Assembly (NCBI GenBank): GCA_040901765.1
Contig: JBBDYG010000053.1
Span: 1 to 33,262, forward strand
DNA from: JBBDYG01 sp040901765
GTDB taxonomy: Bacteria > Planctomycetota > Planctomycetia > Pirellulales > Lacipirellulaceae
Length of the DNA: 33,262 nucleotides
Direction: 5' to 3'
A model generated the notes under the pieces. It did not search any database and was not told where the DNA came from. It worked only from the letters and a program-made list of their open reading frames with translations. The first letter of the stretch is position 1, and every line of letters starts with the position of its first letter. The position numbers and the translations under genes are program-made. Shown piece after piece: positions 17,930-26,550 of the stretch.

Positions 17930-18658
17930 ATGTCCTTGCGAGAAAAGGCTTACCAGCATATTCATCAGCGGATTTTGACCGGCGAATTGCGGGCCGGCGA
18001 CGTGATCTCGGAAGCCGCCTTGGCAAGTGAGATCGGGATCAGCCGCACGCCGGTTCGCGAGGCGATCAAGCATCTGCAGGCGGCCGGCTTAGTTGACCAA
18101 GTTCCGCGTTACGGCACGATCGTCCGTCAGCCGGAGTATCGCGACATCATCGAGCTTTATCAGTTGCGGGCGGCGCTGGAGACCTTTGCCCTTGTGGCCT
18201 CGGAAAATAACATCTCGGACTCCGCTTACAGTTCGGGCCTGGCTTACTGCCGTCAAATACTAGACATCGCCCGTGAGATGAAGCATGCCGGCGCGGTCGC
18301 GATGGACGCCAAGCAGTTAAATCGGTTTCTCACCGCCGACATGTCGTTCCACATGGTGTTTCTCAATTCGGCGGGAAATGAGCGGGTCGTCAAACTCGTG
18401 ACCGATGCCCGCGCGCAAATCCGCAGTTGCGGAGCGGGACGGCCTGATCACAGCTTGCAAACGATCATCCGGGCCTACCGTTACCATCGCCGAATACTGC
18501 ACAGCGCGCGACGCGGAAACGTCACTCAGGCACAGTTCTGGATGAAAGAGCACTTGCGGGACAGCTTGCAGGCGACGCTCACGCATTTCCTGCAGCTCGA
18601 TCTCGGCCGGGGCAGTGACGCGTTCTTTTCCTTATTTCAACAGCCGCAATCACGCTGA
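17930..18658 (+). CDS. GntR-family transcriptional regulator, FCD subfamily
   Basis: A 242-residue regulator. Residues 1-70 form the GntR winged helix, with recognition helix ISRTPVREAI at 37-46 and wing YGTIVRQ. The rest is an FCD ligand-binding domain. Metal ligands fit the family: D137 and H141 in DMSFH, H186 and H208, with the last two 22 residues apart as in characterised FCD proteins. FCD regulators sense small carboxylates such as sugar acids, often with a bound metal. An AGGAG site lies 7 bases before the ATG. Encoded third in the cluster, it most likely controls the cluster and itself through the palindromes at 14644-14678. Confidence 0.95.
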   Translation: MSLREKAYQHIHQRILTGELRAGDVISEAALASEIGISRTPVREAIKHLQAAGLVDQVPRYGTIVRQPEYRDIIELYQLRAALETFALVASENNISDSAYSSGLAYCRQILDIAREMKHAGAVAMDAKQLNRFLTADMSFHMVFLNSAGNERVVKLVTDARAQIRSCGAGRPDHSLQTIIRAYRYHRRILHSARRGNVTQAQFWMKEHLRDSLQATLTHFLQLDLGRGSDAFFSLFQQPQSR

Positions 18659-18736
18659 GAACAGCTTGCATATCTCGGGCACGCGACCGAGGGGTACTTC
18701 TTGTCATCGCTCCGCGAGGAGCATGGGGAGAATGGT

Positions 18737-20413
18737 ATGAAAGTTCAACGGCTCACACTTATCGGCAGCATTGTCAGCGCCGCTTGCCTCGCGCTGAACG
18801 TACCTTGTCAGGGGCAAGTCGAGTGGTTAACGAACGGGAACTTCGAGGACTTAAGCGGGGCCTTTCCCGCCGGATGGACGATCGGTGGAGGCCCCCCCGG
18901 CACCACGAGCGGACTGGCGGGAACATCCAACGCCGCAGTGATGTACCCGGATCTGTTTGGCGGATCGCTTACCCAATCGAACCTGGAAGCCGGGCCGCAG
19001 TGGACGTTCGATCTGTACTTCGCCTCAGCCGCGCCACCCACGAGCGACGACCGCAGCTTGCAGTTTATTCTCAACAGCGGCAGCGGCCTGATCAACATGC
19101 GCGTCAATGGCGATGGCAGCCTCCAGGCGTTTGGTGGCACTTGGCAAGACGTGATTCCGGCCAGCGTGATGTTCTCCACCGACTTCAGTGGAGACGGGGA
19201 TTTCGACGATCCAGGCGATGTGTCGAACGTGCATCGGCTGCGCCTCGTGGGCGATTTCACGTCGACGCCTTCGTACGAAGTGATGATAAGCGCCGCAGGG
19301 TCGAACGCGTTCAGCATGACGAGCGGGGTGGTTTCCGTTTTCGACGGAACGCCGATTGTGAACTCGGGGATCGCCAGCGTTTCGTTGCGGAGTCAGTCGA
19401 GCATGGCACCCTACGTCGTGGACGAAGTCAGCCTCATGGCGGAACAAGCGCCGGTTCTGCCCTTCTCGGGCCTTAACAACGGAGACTTTGAGGACGTGTC
19501 AGGTACCTTTCCGAGCGGGTGGACCCTAACTCGACCCGCGATTACCCAGCACGCTGGCCTAGGCGGTTCGAGCACCGGACTCTACCTGCGTAAGCAAGCC
19601 GACGGCGGCGGCCGCGTGACCCAAACGCTGCCTACGAGCCCAGGCTCGGAGTGGGAACTGGACCTGCTGTTCGCCACGGAAGACCCCGGCGATAACAATG
19701 CGCGTGGGTTGAACCTCATCCTTAACAACGATCCCAACAATGGAAATCTAAATCTTCGCGTAAACGGCGACGGCTCCGTGCAAACTGTGACTTCGACGCC
19801 TACCACCACCTGGATTGATATTCCCAATCTTTCCAGTGCCGTGCAGTTTTCGGTCGACGGGAACGCCGATGGCGACTTTAGCGACACCGAAGACACGCTG
19901 AATGTTCATCGGCTCGTGCTGCAAGGGAATTATGCAACCGCCAGTCCCGAGTACACCGTTTTCTTGAGTGCCGCCAACTCGACGGACCTTACCCTAAGTG
20001 GCACGGCAGCGAATTGGTTCACGGCAGCGCCAGGCGAAGGTGCCAGCATCGGCACCGTGATCATTAGTGCCCAAAGCAGCGGCGGCAGTTATCTCGTCGA
20101 TCAAGTAGTTCTTCGTTCGTTGGCTGCTAGTGTACCCGGCGACTACAACGGCGACGGCCAAGTCAATGCCGCGGACTACACGGTGTGGCGCGACACGAAG
20201 AATAGCACTGTGGACGCTGGAACGGGTGCCGACGGCGATGGCAGTGGCATGGTCGACGACGACGATTACGACTTCTGGGCCCAACGCTTCAACGGCGGAA
20301 GCGGGGCAGCCAGCGGGCAAGCGGTCAATGTCCCCGAGCCAGCGACGCTACTGATGCTCTTGATTGCAGCGGCCTCGCTCTTACCGAAAGCTTGCCGCCG
20401 GCGCTTTCGCTGA
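18737..20413 (+). CDS. Double lectin-like module protein with dockerin and PEP-CTERM
   Basis: A 558-residue exported protein made of two tandem copies of the roughly 210-residue module also found in the 15699 gene. Copy one runs about 31-238 (starts TNGNFEDLSGAF) and copy two about 245-465 (starts NNGDFEDVSGTF). A type I dockerin follows (467-520) with two calcium-loop motifs, then VPEPATLLML, a helix and the basic end KACRRRFR, a complete PEP-CTERM. There is no enzyme domain, so it is probably a surface binding or scaffold protein. Copy two is much closer to the 15699 module than to copy one. The start is ATG 18737 with GGGGAG 6 bases upstream; a TTG twelve codons earlier is rejected because the signal peptide begins at MKVQRL. 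Confidence 0.88.
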   Translation: MKVQRLTLIGSIVSAACLALNVPCQGQVEWLTNGNFEDLSGAFPAGWTIGGGPPGTTSGLAGTSNAAVMYPDLFGGSLTQSNLEAGPQWTFDLYFASAAPPTSDDRSLQFILNSGSGLINMRVNGDGSLQAFGGTWQDVIPASVMFSTDFSGDGDFDDPGDVSNVHRLRLVGDFTSTPSYEVMISAAGSNAFSMTSGVVSVFDGTPIVNSGIASVSLRSQSSMAPYVVDEVSLMAEQAPVLPFSGLNNGDFEDVSGTFPSGWTLTRPAITQHAGLGGSSTGLYLRKQADGGGRVTQTLPTSPGSEWELDLLFATEDPGDNNARGLNLILNNDPNNGNLNLRVNGDGSVQTVTSTPTTTWIDIPNLSSAVQFSVDGNADGDFSDTEDTLNVHRLVLQGNYATASPEYTVFLSAANSTDLTLSGTAANWFTAAPGEGASIGTVIISAQSSGGSYLVDQVVLRSLAASVPGDYNGDGQVNAADYTVWRDTKNSTVDAGTGADGDGSGMVDDDDYDFWAQRFNGGSGAASGQAVNVPEPATLLMLLIAAASLLPKACRRRFR

Positions 20414-20470
20414 AAATCGCTTTGCGTCGGTCATCCGTTCGAAAGTCTCTTATTTTCAAGGGTTCCAACC

Positions 20471-21412
20471 ATGTGTCTGCAGGACATGCGATCGCGAGAG
20501 ACGCGATCTGGCTTTACCCTGGTCGAGTTATTGGTGGTGATTGCGATCATCGGCATTCTCGTCGCCCTGCTGTTGCCGGCCGTGCAAGCGGCCCGCGAGG
20601 CGGCTCGACGCACCGAGTGTGCCAGCAATCTCAAGCAATTGGGACTGGCGGCGCTAAACTACCACGGCGTTTACAAAGTCTTTCCGCCAGGCGCCACTTG
20701 GGGGCCTGGCGCCGCGCGGAGCGGCATGGCGTTTCAGGTTTCGCTGCTGCCCTACACCGAGTTGGGCACGGTGTTGGAGGCGATGCCCGATCGATCTTAT
20801 TCGACAACGTTCCCCAATCAAGAAGTCGGCCGAAATGTGGATGCGCTTTTCATCTGCCCGAGTGACGGGTTGGAAGCAATCGATCAACAGGCCCCAGGCC
20901 AGAATTGGCGGACATCGAACTATTCGGGGGTGATGGGCGGTGGGATCATGGAAGTTCAACTGATGTCCAATCCTTCGACTTGCGGGCATTACAACAGCGA
21001 TGGCGTGTTCTATCCCGAGAGCAAAATCAGAATCAAAGACATCACCGACGGCACTTCCAAGACGCTGATACTCGGCGAGCGAACTTATCAGCTTCGACTG
21101 TGGACCCGGGGCGCGTACTTCGATGGATCGCCGACGGCACTCGTCTGCTCCATCTCAGCTAAGAACATCGCCCTGCCGATCAACTCCGACACGAACACGC
21201 ACTGCTATCGAGCGAACGAAACGGGTGTGCCTTGTCCCACTCCGTGGCCCACCAAATTTAACGATCTGTTTTTCGGCAGCCGCCATCCCGGCGGGGCGCA
21301 ATTTGTCTTCGGCGATGGTTCCGTGCGCTTTCTGCAAGACAACATCGACTTCCAGACGTACCGCCGTTACGGAACTCGGAACGACGGTTTGGTAATTGAC
21401 GACCCCATTTAG
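20471..21412 (+). CDS. DUF1559 prepilin-like protein
   Basis: A 313-residue member of the DUF1559 family, hugely expanded in planctomycetes. The N-terminus is a type IV pilin-like cleavage/methylation motif, GFTLVELLVVIAIIGILVAL, cut before the phenylalanine by prepilin peptidase. Then come family marks: AREAARRTECASNLKQLGLA, the ITDGTSKTLILGER block, and the terminal HPGG...FGDGSVRFL segment. These proteins form pseudopilin-like surface structures of unknown role. The gene lies inside the cluster, 57 bases after the dockerin gene, with AAGGG before its ATG. Its place suggests contact with or display of the cluster's surface proteins. Confidence 0.95.
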   Translation: MCLQDMRSRETRSGFTLVELLVVIAIIGILVALLLPAVQAAREAARRTECASNLKQLGLAALNYHGVYKVFPPGATWGPGAARSGMAFQVSLLPYTELGTVLEAMPDRSYSTTFPNQEVGRNVDALFICPSDGLEAIDQQAPGQNWRTSNYSGVMGGGIMEVQLMSNPSTCGHYNSDGVFYPESKIRIKDITDGTSKTLILGERTYQLRLWTRGAYFDGSPTALVCSISAKNIALPINSDTNTHCYRANETGVPCPTPWPTKFNDLFFGSRHPGGAQFVFGDGSVRFLQDNIDFQTYRRYGTRNDGLVIDDPI

Positions 21413-21432
21413 CGACACGGAGAGTTGAGCTT

Positions 21433-21873
21433 ATGTGCAAAATGCTTCGCTTTCGCTTGGTCGCCGCTGGATTGATGGCCGTTGGTTGCCTTTCAGCACT
21501 TGGTTGTGGCACCGACGCACAAGGCCCGCAGATGTTCGACGTGACCGGGAAAGTTACTTACCAGGGGAAGCCGGTCGGATACGGGCACGTGACGCTTGTC
21601 GGCGAACAAGGACCGCCAAGCCCGCCCGCCGTACTAAAAGACGACGGCACGTTCAGCACGCGCGCGGTGGCCGGCGCACATAAAGTGGTCGTGCAGTCCA
21701 TACCGCCCGCGGAGGGCGGTAAACCCGATCCCCTCTCCGAGGGGGGCGTCGATTATTCCCAAGCCAAACCCGCCAAGTCGCTCGTGCCGCTCAAGTATGC
21801 ACGCGCCGAAACGTCCGACGTAACTGTGGAGATAACTGCCGATGAGACTCCCCTTCACATTGCCTTGCACTAA
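21433..21873 (+). CDS. Small transthyretin-like lipoprotein
   Basis: A 146-residue protein with a lipoprotein-type signal (hydrophobic stretch then SALGC, likely lipid-modified Cys25; AVGC at Cys19 is an alternative). Neither site has the ideal residue at -3. The mature part is a single carboxypeptidase-regulatory/transthyretin-like beta-sandwich: VTGKVTYQGKPVGYGHVTL, DDGTFSTRAVAGAHKVVV and a final VTVEITADE strand. Such small lipoproteins very often follow DUF1559 genes in planctomycetes, as here (20-base gap, same strand). The joint role is unknown; attachment of the DUF1559 product to the membrane is a guess. Confidence 0.85.
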   Translation: MCKMLRFRLVAAGLMAVGCLSALGCGTDAQGPQMFDVTGKVTYQGKPVGYGHVTLVGEQGPPSPPAVLKDDGTFSTRAVAGAHKVVVQSIPPAEGGKPDPLSEGGVDYSQAKPAKSLVPLKYARAETSDVTVEITADETPLHIALH

Positions 21874-21903
21874 GCAACTTTATTCTGCCGAAAGATCGAC
21901 GTG

Positions 21904-23175
21904 ATGCTGAAACACTTCCTACTTGCGGCGATCGTTTTATTGGTCGTGTTGCACGCTAGTTTCGCCTCCGGAAACACTCCCGCGGTCAGTGCGATCGCTG
22001 CACCGCACCCGGTAGCCAACCCGCATTCGCCTCTGATGCTCGATGGGGACTGGGTACCGACGCAATCGCATCAGATCGACTTCGCCCGGCTACCCCGTGT
22101 GCCGAGTGAGCACGTAGTGGTCAGCGACGTCCGCGCGAGCACGAGTGCCCGCCAAGACCTGGATAAAGAGAAAAGCGGCGTAAACCAGCACAACTACCTG
22201 GTGCATCACGACGGGAAATTTTGGGCGATGTGGAGCGACGGGCCGGGCATCGAGGACCGCGTTGGCCAGCGCGTGAAGTTCGCGACAAGCCCCGACGGCG
22301 CTCAGTGGAGCAAGCCCGAGTTCCTCGCGCCCGTACCCCCGGGCTCGGGAGCAGAATCCGAACACTATGCCACCCGAACGAACAAGGGATTCCGCTGGAT
22401 CGCCCGGGGCTTCTGGGTGCGTGACGGGGAATTATTTGCCCTGGCCTCGTTGGACGAAGCGGCAGGGTTCTTTGGGCCGAGCCTGGAACTACATGCGTTT
22501 CGATTCGACGACGAGAATCAAGCCTGGCAGGATGTGGGGATCGTCTACGACGACGCTATCAACAACTTTCCACCGAAGCGACTGCCGGATGGCCAGTGGA
22601 TGATGTCACGCCGGGCGCACGATTATACAAAAACCGGCGTTCACTTTCTCATCGGCGGCACGAAGTCGATTGATCAGTGGGAATCGTTTCCCGTTCTCGG
22701 CTCCAGCGGCGAACTGAGCGCTGAAGAACCGTTGTGGTGGGTGCTACCGGATGACAGCCTGATGGCATTGTTCCGCGACAACCGCCGCAGCGGATTTCTC
22801 TATCGCTCGTTCTCAACAGACAATGGTCGCACCTGGAGCAAGCCCGTCCAAACGAATTTCCCGGACGCCACCTCAAAAATTCATGGCCTGCGATTGAACG
22901 ACGGACGCTACGTGCTGGTTTCGAACGCCAACCCGCGCAAGCGCGATCCACTCACGATCTCGATCAGCGACGACGGTATGGTCTTTACCAAAATGGGCTA
23001 CCTCGTCGGGGGACGCCACGTCGACTATCCCCATGTGATCGAGCACGACGGGCAACTGCTGGTGGCGTTTGCCGGCGGCAAACAGACGGTGGAAGTACTG
23101 AGAGTTCGCGTCGCGGATATCGACCGGCTCGAAATGCCGTCATCCCTCGAGTGTTCGACAACGGGCGAGAAGTAG
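21904..23175 (+). CDS. Secreted sialidase-like BNR propeller, unanchored
   Basis: A 423-residue exported protein (signal peptide about 1-22) of the BNR/sialidase-like superfamily. Asp-box motifs are SPDGAQWSKP, SFSTDNGRTWSKP and SDDGMVF. It is clearly paralogous to the propeller of the 15699 protein: both share RWIARGFW, DDAINNF/DDTINNF, WMMSRR and NFPDAT segments. Unlike that protein it has no dockerin or PEP-CTERM, so it should be free in the periplasm or medium. The sialidase RIP motif is not seen, so sialidase activity is not claimed. A GTG directly before ATG 21904 is a possible alternative start. It lies 15 bases before the symporter gene, suggesting that its product feeds the transporter. 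Confidence 0.85.
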   Translation: MLKHFLLAAIVLLVVLHASFASGNTPAVSAIAAPHPVANPHSPLMLDGDWVPTQSHQIDFARLPRVPSEHVVVSDVRASTSARQDLDKEKSGVNQHNYLVHHDGKFWAMWSDGPGIEDRVGQRVKFATSPDGAQWSKPEFLAPVPPGSGAESEHYATRTNKGFRWIARGFWVRDGELFALASLDEAAGFFGPSLELHAFRFDDENQAWQDVGIVYDDAINNFPPKRLPDGQWMMSRRAHDYTKTGVHFLIGGTKSIDQWESFPVLGSSGELSAEEPLWWVLPDDSLMALFRDNRRSGFLYRSFSTDNGRTWSKPVQTNFPDATSKIHGLRLNDGRYVLVSNANPRKRDPLTISISDDGMVFTKMGYLVGGRHVDYPHVIEHDGQLLVAFAGGKQTVEVLRVRVADIDRLEMPSSLECSTTGEK

Positions 23176-23190
23176 CGGAGCAAGCGAGTT

Positions 23191-24723
23191 TTGGGAACTC
23201 ACGTTCATACCATTGATCTGATCGTCATGCTGGTCTGCTTGACCGGCTTGATTTCGATCGCCGTGTATTTTGCCCGGCGAAATCGAGGGACGGAGGATTA
23301 TTTCGTCGGCGGCCGCTCGTTTGCCGGTTGGGCGGTCGGACTGTCGATGCTAGGTACGATCGTCTCCTCCAATACCTTCCTGGCGCTGCCTGCGGCGGCT
23401 TATGCGCTCGACTGGCGCCAGCTCAGCGTGAATTTCGCATTGCCGCTGGTGGCGATTGTCGCGCTGCTGGTGTTCATTCCACTGTTTCGATACGGGCTGC
23501 GCACGACTGCGTTTGAGTATTTAGGACAACGCTTCGGCGCAGTACCTCGCTTCTACGGCACACTGATCTTCCTGGTGACGGAACTGATTCGCGCGATGCA
23601 GGTGCTGTTTCTGTTGTCACTGCCGATTGAAGCGCTCACCGGCGCGCCGGGCTTCCTGGTGATCGTTGGCTGCGGGTTGGTGGTGGCGTTCTATACCGTG
23701 ATCGGCGGTCTGGAAGGAGTGATCTGGATCGAAGTTCTGCTTACCGCGATCATGCTGTTGGGGGCGGTCGTTTGTTTGGGATCGGTGGCGTGGGCGCTTC
23801 CCGGTGGGTTCCTCCAAATCTTCGAAGTCGGCGCGCAGCACGATAAATTCTCGCTGGGCAGCTTCGCCTGGGATCTTGAAGAACGAACGTTTTGGACCGT
23901 GTTCCTGTTGGGGATCGTCAATTGGTTGGGCATCTACGGTGGCGACCAGAATATAGTGCAGCGTTATCTGGCCGCCCGCAGCACTTGGGAGGCCCGCAAG
24001 GCGACGATTATCTATACCTCGATTGCACTACCCATGTGGGCCACCTTTTTCATGGTCGGGACAGGGGTCTACGTGTTCTATCAAACCTTCCCCAGCAGCG
24101 AGGTGGCGGCCCTGGACGCTGACCGCGTGCTGCCTCACTTTATTTTGACGCAAGTCCCGCCTGGCATCGCTGGACTAATCATCACCGCGATTGTCGCCGC
24201 CGCGATGTCGACCCTCGATGCCAGCATCAATGCCATCTCGACCGTTTGCGTTGTCGATCTCGGAAAGGTCTTCCTCTTTCAGAACCGTAGCGACCGCTTC
24301 TACCTGTGGCTCGCCCGGTGCTGCGCGACGCTCGCCGCGGTGCTCATGATTAGCGGGGCGATGGCCCTGAGCGTTACTCCCAAAGAGAGCATCAACGATT
24401 TCTCGTTGACAGTCGCTTCGATTATGAGCGGCTGCTTGATGGGCCTGTTCATGATCGGGTTTTTCGCGCCCCGGGTCGATGGGTTCGCCGCCACGCTGGC
24501 AATCGTCGCCGTCATTCCCCTGAATGTTTACTTGGCGCTATCGTCCTTGGGCAAGCTTCCCGAGGAGTATTCGATTGGCCTGCACAAATACTGGGTCGGA
24601 CCACTCGTGAATGTGGCATTTATGATTGTGGCTTTTGGAATTGGCCTCACCCGGCCAGCCAGCGCGGCCAGTAAGGGCCTCACCATCTGGACCATGAACT
24701 CTCAACAGGAAGGCGTGACTTGA
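23191..24723 (+). CDS. Sodium:solute symporter (SSS family)
   Basis: A 510-residue inner-membrane transporter of the SSS/SLC5 family, about 13 membrane helices. Family features are the N-terminal helix HTIDLIVMLVCLTGLISIAV, then RRNRGTEDYFVGGRS, GLSMLGTIVSSNTFLALPAAAYA (sodium-site helix), YTVIGGLEGVIW and AAMSTLDASINAIST. It moves a small organic solute inward with sodium. The start is TTG at 23191: the first helix needs the residues before the next ATG (23227), and a GGAG site lies 10 bases upstream. The gene overlaps the next start by one base (TGATG). Being downstream of a secreted propeller and upstream of an oxidoreductase, it likely imports the released sugar or sugar acid. Confidence 0.93.
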   Translation: MGTHVHTIDLIVMLVCLTGLISIAVYFARRNRGTEDYFVGGRSFAGWAVGLSMLGTIVSSNTFLALPAAAYALDWRQLSVNFALPLVAIVALLVFIPLFRYGLRTTAFEYLGQRFGAVPRFYGTLIFLVTELIRAMQVLFLLSLPIEALTGAPGFLVIVGCGLVVAFYTVIGGLEGVIWIEVLLTAIMLLGAVVCLGSVAWALPGGFLQIFEVGAQHDKFSLGSFAWDLEERTFWTVFLLGIVNWLGIYGGDQNIVQRYLAARSTWEARKATIIYTSIALPMWATFFMVGTGVYVFYQTFPSSEVAALDADRVLPHFILTQVPPGIAGLIITAIVAAAMSTLDASINAISTVCVVDLGKVFLFQNRSDRFYLWLARCCATLAAVLMISGAMALSVTPKESINDFSLTVASIMSGCLMGLFMIGFFAPRVDGFAATLAIVAVIPLNVYLALSSLGKLPEEYSIGLHKYWVGPLVNVAFMIVAFGIGLTRPASAASKGLTIWTMNSQQEGVT

Positions 24724-26405
24724 TGGCCGCAGTGCGCAATCAGCTTTACGATGTTGTGGTTATCGGCGGAACCCCGGCGGGCATCGCGGCGGCCGTGGCC
24801 GCTGCCCGGGCGGGCCGGTCGGTCGCCTTGGTCGAGTACCATGCGCATGTCGGAGGCATGGCAGTGGCCGGATTGGGGAAAAGCGATATCGAAAACCGCG
24901 ATCTGATCCGGGGTTTCTTTCGTGAGTTCGTACAGCGAGTCCGCAGCTACTACGCCGATCGCTACGGAACGGATTCAGAAAACTTCGGCTTGTGCCGCGA
25001 GGGATACTACTACGAGCCGTCCGTCGCGGAAAAGGTGTTCGAAGCGATCCTGGCCGAGCAAGCCTCAATCGACGTCTATCGACGGTTCGTGCTGGAGCAG
25101 GTGGAAGTCGTTGCAAACCGCGTTAAATCGGCGCGGGTCAGCAGTCGCACGACCGGCGAACCGTGCATTCTGCGAGGACGCGTATTTATCGACTCGACCT
25201 ACGAGGGAGATTTATACGCAATGGCCGGGGCCGCATTTCGGGTGGGCCGCGAATCGCGGGCGGAATTCGGCGAGCCGCATGCCGGTGTCGTCTACTTCGA
25301 CCCCGACGAGAATGACTTCCTGCCCGGCAGCACCGGGGCTGCCGACGATCGGCTGCCGGCCTACACCTATCGGCTCTGTCTCAGCTCGAATCCGCACAAC
25401 AGCTATCCGCTCACGGGCGCGCCCGATAACTACGACCGGCAAGTGTACCTTCCTTATTTGGATGACTTAGCCGCGGGGCGTCTCAGCGGTCCCAGGCATT
25501 TTGTCGAGGGCCGGGGCTATAACACAAAGCATTTTGATACCGTGGTCCGTGCTTTGTCCGTGACGGAACTCCCCAACCGCAAAGCGGACGCCAACATCAA
25601 TCCGCGGCCGTTGGCCTTTCCTTTTCCAGAAGAAAACATCGGCTATGTGGAAGGCGATTGGACGCGGCGCGAAGCGATTTGTGGGCGACATCGCGAACTG
25701 ACATTGGGGCTGTTGTATTTCCTGCAAAATGATTCGGCCGTGCCAATCTCTCACCGCGAAATCGCCAACGGATATCACTTGCCGCTCGACGAGTTTGCAG
25801 ACAACGGGCACTTCCCCTTTCAACTTTACGTGCGTGAAGCCCGCCGGCTCAAGGGCTGTTACACATTAACCGAGCAGGACGTAACCTGGGCGTCCCAGCC
25901 CGACGAACCGCGCCGACATGCGGATGCCGTTGCAGTCGGAGAGTTCCCCATCGACAGTTTCCCGGTTCGCAAACGTCAGCACGCCGACAGCCGGACGCTC
26001 GAGGGCTACCTCTGCATGCTCGATCGTGTGACGCGACCCTATCAGATTCCCTATCGGGTGATGATTCCCGAAACGATCGACGGCCTGATCGTACCGGTCG
26101 CCGCGTCGGCCAGCCATGTCGCATTTTCGTCGATCCGAATGGAACCGACGTGGATGGCGCTCGGGCACGCGGCCGGCGTGGCGGCGCATTTGGCTATCGA
26201 GCATCACTTTCTTCCGCGCGAGGTGCCCGCCGATAAACTGCAAAAGCTGTTGCGCGAGACGGGCCAAGTCTTGGACCCAGCGAGCTATCAATCGCGCGGC
26301 GAAAGCGGATTCGACGGCGCGTCCGCTCGCCCTGGCCAAGTGCCCCATTTACCGACCCGGCCTCACTTCACAAAACCGCATCCGAAACCGCATGTGCAAA
26401 GTTAA
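24723..26405 (+). CDS. FAD-dependent oxidoreductase (PF12831 type)
   Basis: A 560-residue flavoprotein. The Rossmann dinucleotide motif is YDVVVIGGTPAGIAAAVAAARAG (residues 9-31), with the ribose-binding acid in VALVEYH near 39 and HVGGMAVAG after it. FIDSTYEGDLYAMAGA is a typical mid-protein motif of the FAD_oxidored family, and the end region IDGLIVPVAASASHVAF...MALGHAAGVAAH closes the FAD site. It is cytoplasmic. ATG 24723 overlaps the symporter stop by one base, so translation is coupled. It is the last gene of the cluster and probably oxidises the imported compound; relatives in planctomycetes often lie beside sugar genes. The exact reaction is unknown. Confidence 0.92.
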   Translation: MAAVRNQLYDVVVIGGTPAGIAAAVAAARAGRSVALVEYHAHVGGMAVAGLGKSDIENRDLIRGFFREFVQRVRSYYADRYGTDSENFGLCREGYYYEPSVAEKVFEAILAEQASIDVYRRFVLEQVEVVANRVKSARVSSRTTGEPCILRGRVFIDSTYEGDLYAMAGAAFRVGRESRAEFGEPHAGVVYFDPDENDFLPGSTGAADDRLPAYTYRLCLSSNPHNSYPLTGAPDNYDRQVYLPYLDDLAAGRLSGPRHFVEGRGYNTKHFDTVVRALSVTELPNRKADANINPRPLAFPFPEENIGYVEGDWTRREAICGRHRELTLGLLYFLQNDSAVPISHREIANGYHLPLDEFADNGHFPFQLYVREARRLKGCYTLTEQDVTWASQPDEPRRHADAVAVGEFPIDSFPVRKRQHADSRTLEGYLCMLDRVTRPYQIPYRVMIPETIDGLIVPVAASASHVAFSSIRMEPTWMALGHAAGVAAHLAIEHHFLPREVPADKLQKLLRETGQVLDPASYQSRGESGFDGASARPGQVPHLPTRPHFTKPHPKPHVQS

Positions 26406-26550
26406 GCGTATACTCGCAGCCGGAGGGATCAATCGAAGTCGGCGCGATAACTCGGAAAGTTGAAACCGGTTCGAGCAACGCCATCGCTTCGGCGTGGTTC
26501 CTGAGATCGTATCAGGGCTATCCTGTTGCGCCCGTTGTCTCATTCGCGAT

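Noticed and set aside
12478..23175. Calling the three BNR proteins true sialidases
   Set aside because: Asp-boxes are present, but the RIP motif and a full catalytic triad could not be placed; Asp-boxes also occur in non-sialidases.
26406..26550. An intrinsic terminator between the convergent FAD oxidoreductase and PHP genes
   Set aside because: A small ACGCC/GGCGT stem exists but no T-run follows on either strand; a GTATAC word at 26408 lacks the flanking operator bases.
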